DNA of 64,000 nucleotides. Source: Acidovorax kalamii. GTDB lineage: Bacteria > Pseudomonadota > Gammaproteobacteria > Burkholderiales > Burkholderiaceae_C. The notes under the pieces were generated by a model, which searched no databases, had not been told where the DNA came from, and saw only the letters and a program-made list of their open reading frames with translations. How positions within the stretch are numbered: position 1 is the stretch's first letter; each line of letters opens with the position of its first letter. The DNA is taken from contig NZ_NOIG01000004.1 in the NCBI RefSeq assembly GCF_002245625.1, forward strand, positions 124,001 through 188,000. Direction: 5' to 3'. The translations under genes were made by a program, and so were the position numbers. Shown here in pieces: positions 8,029 through 17,622 of the stretch.

Positions 8029-9070
8029 AGCCCCCGCAGTGCCGCTGTCGCGCCTGAACCTGGCCTTGCAGGGCGGTGGTTCGCACGGCGCGCTGACCTG
8101 GGGCGTGCTGGACGCGCTGCTCGAAGACGGGCAGTGGCACTTTGACGGCGTGAGCGGTACCAGCGCTGGCGCCATGAATGCCGTGGCCCTGGCATACGGT
8201 TTTGCCAAAGCCGCCAAGGAGCACAAAGACCCGCAAGAGGCGCACCAGGCCGGTTGCCAGCAGGCGCGCGATACCCTCACCCGCCTGTGGGAGGGGGTGG
8301 GCACGCTGGGCAGCCTGATGTGGGGCTCGCCCCTGTCGGCCGCCAACCCGATGATGGGGCTGATGCGCCAGTGGCTCTCGCCCTACCAGACCAATCCGCT
8401 CGATATCAACCCGCTGCGCCGCTTGCTGGAGCGCGAGGTGGACTTTGACCTGCTGTGCTCCGAGCGCCGCGCCATCACTGCTGCGGGTGGGCCCAAGGTG
8501 TTTGTCTGCGCCACCAATGTGCGCACCGGGCGCGGCGAGATCTTCTCGGGCCCCCGCCTCAGCGCCGATGCGGTGATGGCCTCGGCCTGCCTGCCGCTGC
8601 TGTTCAAGGCGGTGGAGATCGACGGCCAGCACTATTGGGACGGCGGTTATTCAGGCAACCCGGCGCTGCACCCGCTGATCTACCAGACCGAAACCTCCGA
8701 CATCCTGCTGGTGCAGATCAACCCCATCGAGCACCTGGAGCTGCCCCATTCCGGCCCCGAGATCATGGAGCGCATGAACGAGGTCACCTTCAACGCCAGC
8801 CTGCTGGCCGAGATGCGCGCCATCGAGTTCGTGCGCCGTCTGTTGGCCGAGGGCAAGCTGGACCCGCGCCGCTACAAGAGCGTGCGCATGCACCGCATCG
8901 ACGGCGGTGCCGTGCTCGCGCCCTTTGGGGCCGACAGCAAGACCCGCGCGGACCTGCCTTTTGTGCGCAAACTGTTCGCCCTGGGCCGCACGGCGGGCCA
9001 GGAATGGCTGCAGGCGCACCGCAAGGACGTGGGCGTGCGGCCCACCATCAAGATCGCTGAAAATGCGTGA
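8021..9070 (+). CDS. Patatin-like phospholipase
   Basis: 349-residue patatin-family serine hydrolase with a Ser-Asp dyad. Seen: oxyanion loop LQGGGSHG (about residues 16-23), nucleophile S48 in GTSAG (the GXSXG motif), and catalytic D207 in WDGGYSGNPAL. No signal peptide is visible, so it is probably cytoplasmic or peripherally membrane-bound, or exported by a non-Sec route. It overlaps the preceding membrane protein by 8 bases. A role in phospholipid turnover is inferred from the family; the physiological substrate is unknown. A family-2 repeat begins 3 bases after its stop. Confidence 0.87.
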   Translation: MPEAPAVPLSRLNLALQGGGSHGALTWGVLDALLEDGQWHFDGVSGTSAGAMNAVALAYGFAKAAKEHKDPQEAHQAGCQQARDTLTRLWEGVGTLGSLMWGSPLSAANPMMGLMRQWLSPYQTNPLDINPLRRLLEREVDFDLLCSERRAITAAGGPKVFVCATNVRTGRGEIFSGPRLSADAVMASACLPLLFKAVEIDGQHYWDGGYSGNPALHPLIYQTETSDILLVQINPIEHLELPHSGPEIMERMNEVTFNASLLAEMRAIEFVRRLLAEGKLDPRRYKSVRMHRIDGGAVLAPFGADSKTRADLPFVRKLFALGRTAGQEWLQAHRKDVGVRPTIKIAENA

Positions 9071-9073
9071 TGC

Positions 9074-9171
9074 TCCCCCTGAGTCGCTGCGCGCCTTCCC
9101 CCTCGCCTTCGGGAGGGGGAAGGCGCCCGTGGCCTGGCAAAGCCAGTTCCACGGTGGCGCTGGCTTGGGGC
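9074..9171 (+). repeat. Family-2 repeat, copy 1 (just after the phospholipase stop)
   Basis: Starts with the family head CCCCCTGAGTCGCTGCGCGC, then CTTCCCCCTC and a GGGAGGGGGAAGGCGC arm that can fold back on it. The tail GTTCCACGGTGGCGCTGGCT is shared with copy 3 at 48197. It lies 3 bases after TGA 9068-9070. Confidence 0.8.
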
Positions 9172-9243
9172 GCGCCGGTTGCGACGGCTTTGGGTGGTGA
9201 GAAGCGGCCGGTGAACCATTAACTTCGTTCTGACATTTTTCCC

Positions 9244-9600
9244 ATGCACGATCCGAACTGCCTCTTCTGCAAAATCATCGCGGGCCAGATTCCCTCGAAG
9301 AAGGTCTATGAGGACGAAGAAATCTTCGCCTTCCACGACATCCACCCCTGGGCGCCGGTGCACTTTCTGATGGTCCCCAAGCTGCATATCCCTTCGATGG
9401 CCCAGGTCACTGCCGAGCATGCGGGCGTGCTGGGGCGCATGATGGCGCTGGCCCCGAAGCTGGCGCTGGAACAAGGCTGCAACCCGTACCCCGAGGGTGG
9501 CTTTCGCGTCGTGGTAAACACGGGTCTGGAAGGCGGGCAGGAAATCCACCACCTGCACATTCATGTGATGGGCGGCCCCCGTCCGTGGCTCAAAGGCTGA
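9244..9600 (+). CDS. Histidine triad (HIT) family protein, HinT-like
   Basis: 118-residue HIT protein. The histidine triad HLHIHVMGG sits near the C-terminus, where the family's nucleophilic histidine lies. The N-terminal CLFCKIIAGQIPSKKVYED is the classic HinT-branch start, with two cysteines that bind zinc in some members. HinT proteins hydrolyse purine phosphoramidates such as AMP-lysine. It is complete in length and precedes tatA by 106 bases, a neighbourhood common in betaproteobacteria. Confidence 0.92.
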   Translation: MHDPNCLFCKIIAGQIPSKKVYEDEEIFAFHDIHPWAPVHFLMVPKLHIPSMAQVTAEHAGVLGRMMALAPKLALEQGCNPYPEGGFRVVVNTGLEGGQEIHHLHIHVMGGPRPWLKG

Positions 9601-9706
9601 CCCAGACTGACGGCGCAAGCCGGTAGTTTCCCGCTGGGGAGCGCGTGCGCCGAACTCCGGTCACAGCCCCCGTCTAAAATGGTTGCAATTCGTTAGGAGA
9701 TATTCC

Positions 9707-9946
9707 ATGGGCTCTTTTTCCATCTGGCACTGGCTGATCGTGCTGCTGATCGTTGTGATGGTGTTCGGCACCAAGAAGCTCAAGAACATGGGCTCCGACC
9801 TTGGGGGCGCCGTCAAGGGCTTCAAGGACGGCATGAAGGACGGTTCTTCCTCCGACACCGCCGCAACGCCCCCGGCCGGCCAGGTGGCCAACAGCCAGGC
9901 CGCCGACAAGACCACCATCGATGTCGAAGCCAAGCAAAAAAGCTGA
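9707..9946 (+). CDS. tatA: Sec-independent translocase subunit TatA
   Basis: Forms the protein-conducting oligomer of the twin-arginine translocase in the inner membrane. 79 residues: one N-terminal membrane helix ([17 protein letters not shown]), the TKKLKNMG hinge, then an amphipathic helix with [12 protein letters not shown] and a flexible polar tail. Start ATG 9707 has a Shine-Dalgarno AGGAGA (9695-9700). A TAAAAT -10-like box lies at 9675-9680. tatB follows after 62 bases. Confidence 0.95.
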   Translation: MGSFSIWHWLIVLLIVVMVFGTKKLKNMGSDLGGAVKGFKDGMKDGSSSDTAATPPAGQVANSQAADKTTIDVEAKQKS

Positions 9947-10008
9947 GCCGGTGTGTCTGCTGACCTGCACACGCTGCACTTTGCCTTGCCTTTGCGCCTG
10001 ATCCATCC

Positions 10009-10470
10009 ATGATTGATATCGGCCTGTCCAAGATGGCGCTGATCGGCGCCGTGGCGCTGATCGTCATCGGCCCCGAAAAGCTGCCGCGCGTGGCCCGCAC
10101 CGTGGGCACGCTGCTGGGCAAGGCCCAGCGCTATGTGTCCGACGTGAAGGCCGAGGTCAACCGCTCCATGGAGCTGGACGAACTCAAGAAGATGAAGGAC
10201 ACGGTGGAGAACGCGGCGCGTGATGTGCACAACTCCATCCAGACCAGCGCCAGCGAGTTCGAGAAGGACTGGGCCGAAGCCACCGACACGGCCAGCGCGG
10301 CCCTGAACGAGCAGACCACCGTGGTGCCTGCCTACAAGCACCCGGGCAAGAACTGGCGCCTCAAGCGCGGCGCTGTGCCCCAGTGGTACAAGGCCAAAAG
10401 TGGTGTGCGCACCAAGGCGCAGTCGGGCGCTGCGCGCGTGGCCCGCTTCCGTCCCCAGAAATTCCATTGA
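10009..10470 (+). CDS. tatB: Sec-independent translocase subunit TatB
   Basis: Partner of TatC in the receptor that recognises twin-arginine signal peptides. 153 residues: short membrane helix ([21 protein letters not shown]) with the conserved Glu-Lys after the helix, amphipathic helix ([25 protein letters not shown]), a long charged region, and a basic C-terminus with [11 protein letters not shown] typical of Comamonadaceae TatB. It is distinguished from TatA by length and the GPEKLP motif. 62 bases after tatA, 68 before tatC. Confidence 0.93.
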   Translation: MIDIGLSKMALIGAVALIVIGPEKLPRVARTVGTLLGKAQRYVSDVKAEVNRSMELDELKKMKDTVENAARDVHNSIQTSASEFEKDWAEATDTASAALNEQTTVVPAYKHPGKNWRLKRGAVPQWYKAKSGVRTKAQSGAARVARFRPQKFH

Positions 10471-10538
10471 CGATGGCGCCGCGCGGCCCCCTGTGCGCGG
10501 CGCTGCATGGGCGCCCGGTGCGCCCCTGAAAACCCACC

Positions 10539-11333
10539 ATGTCCGACACCCCCACCAAAGAAGACGAACTGGCCGGCACAGAGCAGCCGTTTGTGCAGCA
10601 CCTGATGGAGCTGCGCGACCGGCTGGTCAAGGCGATCATCGCCATCGCCATTGCGGCGGCGATCCTGTTCTTCTTCCCCGGCCCCGGCGCGCTCTATGAC
10701 TTCCTGGCGGCGCCCCTGGTGGCGCACCTGCCCAAGGGGGCCACGCTGATCGCCACCTCGGTGATTTCGCCGTTCATGGTGCCGCTCAAGATCTTGCTGA
10801 TGTCGGCCTTCTTGCTGGCGCTGCCGTTTGTGCTGTGGCAGGTGTGGGCCTTTGTGGCGCCCGGCCTGTACTCGCACGAGAAGAAGCTGGTGCTGCCGTT
10901 GGTGATCTCCAGCACATTGCTGTTCTTCGTCGGCGTTGCGTTCTGCTACTACCTCGTGTTTGGCCAGGTGTTCGCGTTCATCCAGAGCTTTGCGCCCAAG
11001 AGCATCACGGCTGCGCCTGATATCGAGGCCTACCTGAGCTTTGTGCTCTCGATGTTCCTGGCCTTTGGTCTGGCGTTCGAGGTGCCGATCGCTGTGGTGG
11101 TGCTGGCCCGCATGGGCGTGGTCAGCGTGCAGAAGCTGCGCGAGTTCCGCGGCTACTTCATCGTGATCGCGTTTGTGATCGCCGCCATCGTCACGCCGCC
11201 CGATGTGGTGTCGCAGCTGTCGCTGGCCATCCCCATGTGCATCCTGTACGAGGTGGGCATCTGGGCCGCGCAGATCTTCATCAAGCACACCAAGGCGCCG
11301 GAAGAAGCGGAAGAGTCCGCATCGGCTTCCTGA
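10539..11333 (+). CDS. tatC: Sec-independent translocase subunit TatC
   Basis: Polytopic core of the Tat translocase that binds the twin-arginine signal. 264 residues with six membrane segments. The N-terminal EQPFVQHLMELRDRLVK motif is diagnostic, as is the SAFLLALPFVLWQVWAFVAPGLYSHEKK region, and FGLAFEVPI lies in the fourth helix. The C-terminus is short and acidic. Completes the tatABC operon; nothing else follows on this strand before the convergent protease gene. Confidence 0.96.
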   Translation: MSDTPTKEDELAGTEQPFVQHLMELRDRLVKAIIAIAIAAAILFFFPGPGALYDFLAAPLVAHLPKGATLIATSVISPFMVPLKILLMSAFLLALPFVLWQVWAFVAPGLYSHEKKLVLPLVISSTLLFFVGVAFCYYLVFGQVFAFIQSFAPKSITAAPDIEAYLSFVLSMFLAFGLAFEVPIAVVVLARMGVVSVQKLREFRGYFIVIAFVIAAIVTPPDVVSQLSLAIPMCILYEVGIWAAQIFIKHTKAPEEAEESASAS

Positions 11334-11497
11334 TTCTTTCCCTGGCTTTCTGAAGCGTTTGTTCGTGCTGGCGGCGCGCAATGCACCAGCGGGGCAGGGC
11401 CATCAACAACGAGAGAGGCTGGTCTGCGCGTCTTGTGCGATTTTGTGGCCAGTTTTATGGGTGAAATTGGCTGCTTCCGCCCATCCATAAACGACTA

Positions 11498-11548
11498 AAT
11501 GCTATATTTTATATAGCGTTTGCGCGCGCTGATGGTATGGCTGTGACC
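11498..11548 (+). repeat. Degenerate copy of repeat family 1 in the tatC-protease gap
   Basis: Part of the 279-base gap between tatC and the convergent protease gene. ATGCTATATTTTATATAGCG followed by TTTGCGCGCGCTGATGG resembles the AT-rich lead and the TAGC-GCGC arms of the family, but the 3' half is poorly conserved. The rest of the gap shows no gene or clear terminator. Confidence 0.4.
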
Positions 11549-11612
11549 ACCTGTGCGACGGTGGGCGCCTTGGCGCGAAGCGAGCCCGAGGGCCCGCCCG
11601 CCACCTCTCCGT

Positions 11613-12764
<1,152 letters not shown>

Positions 12765-12902
12765 GAAATTCACGTCCCGATGAACGTACAGGTGGTGGGT
12801 AGGGAGGGGCCGAGGGTGCTTGCACCAGGGCGGCGCCAGGCCGTCTCCCTGGACGGCATTGTCCCCCATGTGGGGGCATGGGCTGCGCGCGACAATAGCG
12901 GC

Positions 12903-13664
12903 ATGAGCATTTCACGCCACCAACTTTTGCAGGCATTCGACGGCCTGCTGCAGCCCGAACGCTTCAAGGACTACGGCCCCAACGGCCTGCAGGTCGAGGG
13001 CAAGGCCGAGATTCAGCGCGTGGTGAGCGGCGTGACCGCCAGCCGTGCCCTGATCGAGGCTGCGATCGCCGCCCGCGCAGACGCCATCTTTGTGCACCAC
13101 GGCTTGTTCTGGCGTGGGCAGGATGGCCGCATCACGGGCTGGATGAAGCAGCGGCTGCAACTGCTGCTGGCGCACGACATCAACCTGTTTGCCTACCACC
13201 TGCCGCTGGATGCCCATGCCGAACTGGGCAACAACGCGCAACTGGGCCGCGTGCTGGGTTTTGCAGCCGATGCGCGGTTTGGCGAACAGGACCTGGGCTT
13301 CTCCGCCCCAGCGGTTTTTGACGACGGCCAGGCCCTGGCCGACCATGTGGCGCAGGCGCTGGGCCGCGCTGTGACGCTGGTGCAGCCCGAGCCGGACGGC
13401 GCTCAGCGGCCCATCCGCCGGGTAACCTGGTGCACAGGGGGCGCCCAGGGGTACTTCGAGTCGGCGATTGCAGCAGGTGCCGATGCCTTCATCACCGGCG
13501 AAATCTCCGAACCCCAGGCCCACCTGGCGCGCGAGATGGGTGTGAGCTTCATTGCCGCCGGGCACCATGCCACCGAGCGCTACGGTGCCCCTGCCGTGGC
13601 CGCCCATGTGGCGGCGCAGTGCGGTCTGGAGCACCAGTTCATCGAAATCGACAACCCTGCGTAG
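12903..13664 (+). CDS. Nif3-like dinuclear metal centre protein
   Basis: 253-residue member of the Nif3/YbgI family, related to GTP cyclohydrolase I type 2. Metal-ligand motifs are present: VHHGLFWRG near residue 65, and the late GEISE plus HHATER group. Family members form hexameric rings with two metal ions; the cellular function is poorly defined. The start ATG 12903 gives the usual MSISRHQLLQAFDGLL; an open frame far upstream is the antisense shadow of the protease. It is divergent from the protease gene, with a 138-base shared upstream region containing a CCCCCATGTGGGGG hairpin. Confidence 0.86.
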   Translation: MSISRHQLLQAFDGLLQPERFKDYGPNGLQVEGKAEIQRVVSGVTASRALIEAAIAARADAIFVHHGLFWRGQDGRITGWMKQRLQLLLAHDINLFAYHLPLDAHAELGNNAQLGRVLGFAADARFGEQDLGFSAPAVFDDGQALADHVAQALGRAVTLVQPEPDGAQRPIRRVTWCTGGAQGYFESAIAAGADAFITGEISEPQAHLAREMGVSFIAAGHHATERYGAPAVAAHVAAQCGLEHQFIEIDNPA

Positions 13665-13721
13665 GCGCTCGCCCCGCCCTGTACCCCCTGTCGGTGCGAT
13701 ACGCTGTGCGGGGTGCTTGCT

Positions 13722-13783
13722 CACATATTAATAGCTGCTCAGGCTTGCTGATAGCGCGGTAGCGGCACAAAAAGCTTCAAAAA
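13722..13783 (+). repeat. Dispersed hairpin repeat family 1, copy 4
   Basis: Occupies most of the gap before pdxA. Reads ATATTAATAGCTGCTCAGGC then TTGCTGATAGCGCGGTAGCGGCACAAAAA. Plus orientation, same as the flanking genes. Confidence 0.85.
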
Positions 13784-13786
13784 ACC

Positions 13787-14815
13787 ATGCACACCATCGC
13801 CATCACCCAGGGAGACCCCGCCGGTATCGGGCCCGAGATCGTGGCCAAGGCCTTCCGGGACGCGCCCGAGCTGCTACGCCATTGTTTTGTGGTGGGCGAC
13901 GTGGCCACGCTGCGGCGTGCGGCCCAGGCCATTGCGCGGCCGGGTGTCGGGGGCTTGCCGGTGGCGCAGATCAGTGCGCCACACGAAGCGCTGGCCATGC
14001 CCCCGCGCTGCGTGCCCGTGCTGCCGGTGCCGGGCATCCCCGGCTCCCAACCCTGGGGGCAGGTCAGTGCTGCAGCAGGCCGGGCCGCAGCCGACGCGGT
14101 GGTCTGGGCGGCCCGCGCGGCCTTGCGCGGCGAGGTGGCGGCGTTGGTCACCGCGCCCCTGCACAAGGAGGCGTTGTCTGCTGCGGGCGTGGATTTTCCG
14201 GGGCACACCGAGCTGCTGCAGGCCGAGGCCGCCGCCCACCAGGGCGTGCCGCTGGCCCGCATGCCCGTGCGCATGATGCTGGCCAACGACGAACTGCGCA
14301 CCGTGTTGGTCAGCATCCATGTGTCGCTGCGCGACGCGATTGCGGCGGTGACGCAGGACAACGTGCTGCAGACGCTGCAGATCACCCATGCCGCGCTGTT
14401 GCGCAGCCTGGGCCGCGTGCCGCGCATGGCAGTGGCCGGGCTCAATCCCCATGCGGGCGAGGGCGGCCTGTTTGGCCGCGAGGAACTGGAGGTGATCGCC
14501 CCGGCCATCGCAGCTGCGCGCGCCCAGGGGCTCGATGTGCATGGCCCGTTTGCGCCCGACACGGTGTTCATGCGCGCGCGCAACACGCCGCAGCGTGTGG
14601 GCGAATTCGATGTGGTGATCGCCATGTACCACGACCAGGGGCTGATCCCGGTGAAGTACCTGGGCGTGGACAAGGGGGTGAATGTGACGCTGGGGCTGCC
14701 CCTGGTGCGCACCAGTCCCGACCACGGCACGGCCTTTGACATTGCGGGGCAGGGCGTTGCTGATGCGGCCAGCCTCATCGAGGCGGTGCGCATGGCGCGC
14801 CAACTGTCCGCTTAG
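13787..14815 (+). CDS. pdxA: 4-hydroxythreonine-4-phosphate dehydrogenase PdxA
   Basis: NAD-dependent oxidation of 4-phosphohydroxy-threonine in the DXP-dependent route to pyridoxal phosphate. 342 residues. The start MHTIAITQGDPAGIGPEI is diagnostic. Metal-binding histidines are seen in FPGHTELL (central), in the LNPHAGEGG segment and in AMYHDQGLIPVK. Start ATG 13787 directly follows the A-rich end of a dispersed repeat, with no strong Shine-Dalgarno. 122 bases after the Nif3-like gene; convergent with mscL. Confidence 0.95.
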   Translation: MHTIAITQGDPAGIGPEIVAKAFRDAPELLRHCFVVGDVATLRRAAQAIARPGVGGLPVAQISAPHEALAMPPRCVPVLPVPGIPGSQPWGQVSAAAGRAAADAVVWAARAALRGEVAALVTAPLHKEALSAAGVDFPGHTELLQAEAAAHQGVPLARMPVRMMLANDELRTVLVSIHVSLRDAIAAVTQDNVLQTLQITHAALLRSLGRVPRMAVAGLNPHAGEGGLFGREELEVIAPAIAAARAQGLDVHGPFAPDTVFMRARNTPQRVGEFDVVIAMYHDQGLIPVKYLGVDKGVNVTLGLPLVRTSPDHGTAFDIAGQGVADAASLIEAVRMARQLSA

Positions 14816-14879
14816 CGCTTCAGCACCTGTTTTGCAGTGACCCATGGGCGGCCAGCCGCATGCAGCCTATGCCACTGGC

Positions 14880-14993
14880 GCGGCCAAGGCGAGTGCCCCC
14901 GCGCAAGGGCCGCCCCGTCGCGCCGGGGGCATCCCCCTCCCGAATCGCGCAGCGAGTCGAGAGAGGGGGAAGGCGCGAAGCGACTCAGGGGGT
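14880..14993 (-). repeat. Family-2 repeat, copy 2 (just after the mscL stop)
   Basis: Read on the minus strand it starts CCCCCTGAGTCGCTTCGCGC within two or three bases of the mscL stop codon, then CTTCCCCCTCT and a GC-rich tail with GGGGCGGCCCTTGCGCGGGG resembling copy 4. It lies between convergent pdxA and mscL and may also serve as a termination region. Confidence 0.78.
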
Positions 14994-14995
14994 GT

Positions 14996-15427
14996 TTACT
15001 TCTTCAAGCTGTCCCGGATCTCGCGCAGCAGCACGATGTCCTCTGCGGGAGCGGCGGGTGCTTCGGGAGCAGGGGCGGGGGTTTCGCGCTTGAGGCGGTT
15101 GATCTGCTTGATCATCATGAAGATGATGAACGCCAGGATCAGGAAGTTGACGGCCACCGTCAAAAAGTTGCCATAGGCAAACACCGGCACGCCGGCTTTC
15201 TTGAGCGCATCCAGCGTGGTGCCCGTGCCCGGCGGAATCGTGCCCAGCACTACAAACAGGTTGGAAAAATCCAGCTTGCCGAACACCAGGCCCACCACCG
15301 GCATGATGAGGTCGGACACCACCGAATCCACAATCTTGCCGAAGGCGCCGCCGATGATGACGCCCACGGCGAGGTCCACCACATTGCCCTTGACCGCGAA
15401 TTCCCTGAACTCTTGCATCATCCCCAT
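14996..15427 (-). CDS. mscL: Large-conductance mechanosensitive channel MscL
   Basis: Pentameric inner-membrane channel that opens under membrane tension to release solutes in hypo-osmotic shock. 143 residues. The N-terminal [27 protein letters not shown] is diagnostic for the amphipathic helix and pore-lining first membrane helix; the second helix is [20 protein letters not shown], followed by a cytoplasmic helix ending [12 protein letters not shown]. The start could be either Met 1 or the Met at residue 3-4. Divergent from petA. Confidence 0.95.
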   Translation of the reverse strand: MGMMQEFREFAVKGNVVDLAVGVIIGGAFGKIVDSVVSDLIMPVVGLVFGKLDFSNLFVVLGTIPPGTGTTLDALKKAGVPVFAYGNFLTVAVNFLILAFIIFMMIKQINRLKRETPAPAPEAPAAPAEDIVLLREIRDSLKK

Positions 15428-15505
15428 GTTGTTGCTCCTTGTATGAACGGATGTTGATGCGGGAGTATTGCTCAGCTCAATGGGCTGTCAAGACAGGCGG
15501 TCGCG

Positions 15506-15535
15506 TTGAAATAACCATTTTCACTCCGCTACAAT
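15506..15535 (+). promoter_or_regulatory. Predicted sigma-70 promoter of petABC
   Basis: TTGAAA (15506-15511) and TACAAT (15530-15535) with an 18-base spacer, 44 bases before the petA start. Good matches to the -35 and -10 consensus in the only intergenic region ahead of the operon. Confidence 0.6.
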
Positions 15536-15578
15536 TCGCGGTTGACCCCAATCTAGCGATGATCAATCGAGGATCCCC

Positions 15579-16178
15579 ATGAGTGACACTCCAATCGACT
15601 CCAGCAAGCGGACGTGGATCATCACGTCAGCATGTGCTGGTGCGGTGGGCGGCGTGGCAACTGCCGTCCCTTTCGTGAGTACCTTCCAGCCCTCCGAGCG
15701 CGCAAAAGCCGCCGGGGCTGCGGTAGAGGTGGATATCTCCGCCCTCAAGCCGGGAGAAAAAGTCACCGTGGAGTGGCGCGGCAAGCCCGTCTGGATCATC
15801 AAGCGCACCCCCGAACAGCTGGCCGAGTTGCCCAAGCTCGACGGCCAGCTGGCTGACCCCAAGTCCGAACGCAAGCCGTCCGAACTCACCCCGGAGTACG
15901 CCCGCAACGAAGCGCGCTCCATCAAGCCCGAGATTTTTGTGGGTGTGGGCATCTGCTCGCACTTGGGTTGCTCGCCCTCCGATAAGTTCCAGCCCGGTGC
16001 CCAGCCTTCGCTGCCCGACGACTGGAAGGGCGGCTTCCTGTGCCCTTGCCATGGCTCCACGTTTGACATGGCTGGCCGCGTCTTCAAGAACAAGCCCGCA
16101 CCCGACAACCTCGAAGTGCCCCCCCATATGTACTTGTCCGATACGCGCCTGCTGATCGGTGAAGACAAGAAGGCTTGA
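15579..16178 (+). CDS. petA: Ubiquinol-cytochrome c reductase Rieske iron-sulfur subunit
   Basis: 2Fe-2S subunit of the bc1 complex; passes an electron from ubiquinol to cytochrome c1 on the periplasmic face. 199 residues. An N-terminal membrane helix (about 15-35) follows an S-K-R-T-W twin-arginine-like region (SSKRTWI). Cluster ligands are C126 and H128 (CSHLGC) and C155 and H158 (CPCHGS), with C131-C157 as the disulfide. Rieske proteins are classic Tat substrates, and tatABC is encoded 4 kb upstream. First gene of petABC; petB follows after 14 bases. Confidence 0.96.
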   Translation: MSDTPIDSSKRTWIITSACAGAVGGVATAVPFVSTFQPSERAKAAGAAVEVDISALKPGEKVTVEWRGKPVWIIKRTPEQLAELPKLDGQLADPKSERKPSELTPEYARNEARSIKPEIFVGVGICSHLGCSPSDKFQPGAQPSLPDDWKGGFLCPCHGSTFDMAGRVFKNKPAPDNLEVPPHMYLSDTRLLIGEDKKA

Positions 16179-16192
16179 AGGAGCACGACGAC

Positions 16193-17605
16193 ATGGCTGA
16201 ATTCAAGGAAATCTCTCCCAACGCCTCGGCGGGCGCCAAGGTCACGAACTGGTTCGAGAACCGCTTCCCGACCGCGTTCGACGCCTACAAGGTGCACATG
16301 TCGGAGTACTACGCTCCGAAGAACTTCAATTTCTGGTACATCTTCGGCTCGCTGGCATTGGTCGTGCTGGTGATCCAGATCGTGACGGGCATCTTCCTGG
16401 TCATGCACTACAAGCCCGACGCCAACCTGGCGTTTGCTTCGGTCGAGTACATCATGCGCGATGTACCCTGGGGCTGGCTGATCCGCTACATGCACTCCAC
16501 AGGCGCCTCCGCGTTCTTTGTGGTGGTGTACCTGCACATGTTCCGTGGCCTCATTTACGGCAGCTACCGCAAGCCGCGCGAGCTGGTCTGGATTTTCGGC
16601 TGCGCCATCTTCCTGTGCCTGATGGCCGAGGCTTTCATGGGCTACCTGCTGCCTTGGGGCCAGATGTCCTACTGGGGCGCCCAGGTGATCGTGAACCTGT
16701 TTGCCGCCATCCCCTTCATCGGCCCCGACTTGGCGCTGCTGATCCGTGGCGACTACGTGGTGGGCGATGCGACGCTGAACCGCTTCTTCAGCTTCCACGT
16801 GATCGCCGTGCCACTGGTGCTGCTTGGCCTGGTGGTGGCGCACTTGCTGGCGCTGCACGATGTGGGTTCCAACAACCCCGATGGCGTGGAAATCAAGGGC
16901 CCCAAGGCGCCCAAGGATGCCAATGGCAAGCCGCTGGATGGCGTGCCTTTCCATCCCTACTACACGGTGCATGACATCTTCGCGCTGAGCATGTTCCTGA
17001 TGGCATTCACGGCCGTGGTGTTCTTTGCACCCGAGTTCGGTGGCTACTTCCTCGAATACAACAATTTCATCCCTGCGGACCCGCTCAAGACCCCCGCGCA
17101 CATTGCCCCGGTCTGGTACTTCACGCCTTTCTATTCGATGCTGCGTGCCATCACCACCGAGATGATGTACGTGCTCGTGCTGTGCGTTGTCGCTGGCGCT
17201 GGTTTCGGCGTGCTCAAGGCCAAACTGCCCAGCTTCGTGAAGGCGGGCATCGCCGGTGCGGCCGTGGTGGTCATCGCCATGATGCTGTCCATCGACGCCA
17301 AGTTCTGGGGTGTGGTGGTGATGGGTGGTGCTGTGGTCATCCTGTTCTTCCTGCCCTGGCTGGATCACAGCCCCGTCAAGTCGATCCGCTATCGTCCTGA
17401 CTGGCACAAATACCTGTATGGCATCTTCGTGATCATCTTCCTGATCCTGGGCTACCTCGGTGTGCAGCCACCATCGCCGATTGGCGAGCGTGTGTCGCAA
17501 GTGGGAACGCTGTTTTATTTCGGCTTCTTCCTGCTGATGCCCTGGTGGAGCCGCATCGGCGAAGCCAAGCCCGTGCCCGACCGCGTGACCTTTGTGGCGC
17601 ACTGA
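16193..17605 (+). CDS. petB: Ubiquinol-cytochrome c reductase cytochrome b subunit
   Basis: Membrane core of the bc1 complex carrying two b hemes and the quinol oxidation and quinone reduction sites. 470 residues, full-length cytochrome b with N- and C-terminal parts in one chain. Conserved: heme-ligand histidines in LVMHYKP-proximal, RYMHSTGAS, YLHMFRG and SFHVIAVP segments, the WGQMSYWGAQV helix, and the PEFGGYF stretch (PEWY-equivalent region altered to PEFG). ATG 16193 has AAGGAG nine bases upstream; an earlier in-frame start at 16175 overlaps petA and is less likely. petC follows after 17 bases. Confidence 0.96.
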   Translation: MAEFKEISPNASAGAKVTNWFENRFPTAFDAYKVHMSEYYAPKNFNFWYIFGSLALVVLVIQIVTGIFLVMHYKPDANLAFASVEYIMRDVPWGWLIRYMHSTGASAFFVVVYLHMFRGLIYGSYRKPRELVWIFGCAIFLCLMAEAFMGYLLPWGQMSYWGAQVIVNLFAAIPFIGPDLALLIRGDYVVGDATLNRFFSFHVIAVPLVLLGLVVAHLLALHDVGSNNPDGVEIKGPKAPKDANGKPLDGVPFHPYYTVHDIFALSMFLMAFTAVVFFAPEFGGYFLEYNNFIPADPLKTPAHIAPVWYFTPFYSMLRAITTEMMYVLVLCVVAGAGFGVLKAKLPSFVKAGIAGAAVVVIAMMLSIDAKFWGVVVMGGAVVILFFLPWLDHSPVKSIRYRPDWHKYLYGIFVIIFLILGYLGVQPPSPIGERVSQVGTLFYFGFFLLMPWWSRIGEAKPVPDRVTFVAH

Positions 17606-17622
17606 GCCTGGAGACAACAACA

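Noticed and set aside
12874-12889. CCCCCATGTGGGGG palindrome as an operator
   Set aside because: A single short GC palindrome in a GC-rich genome; no second copy or link to a regulator.
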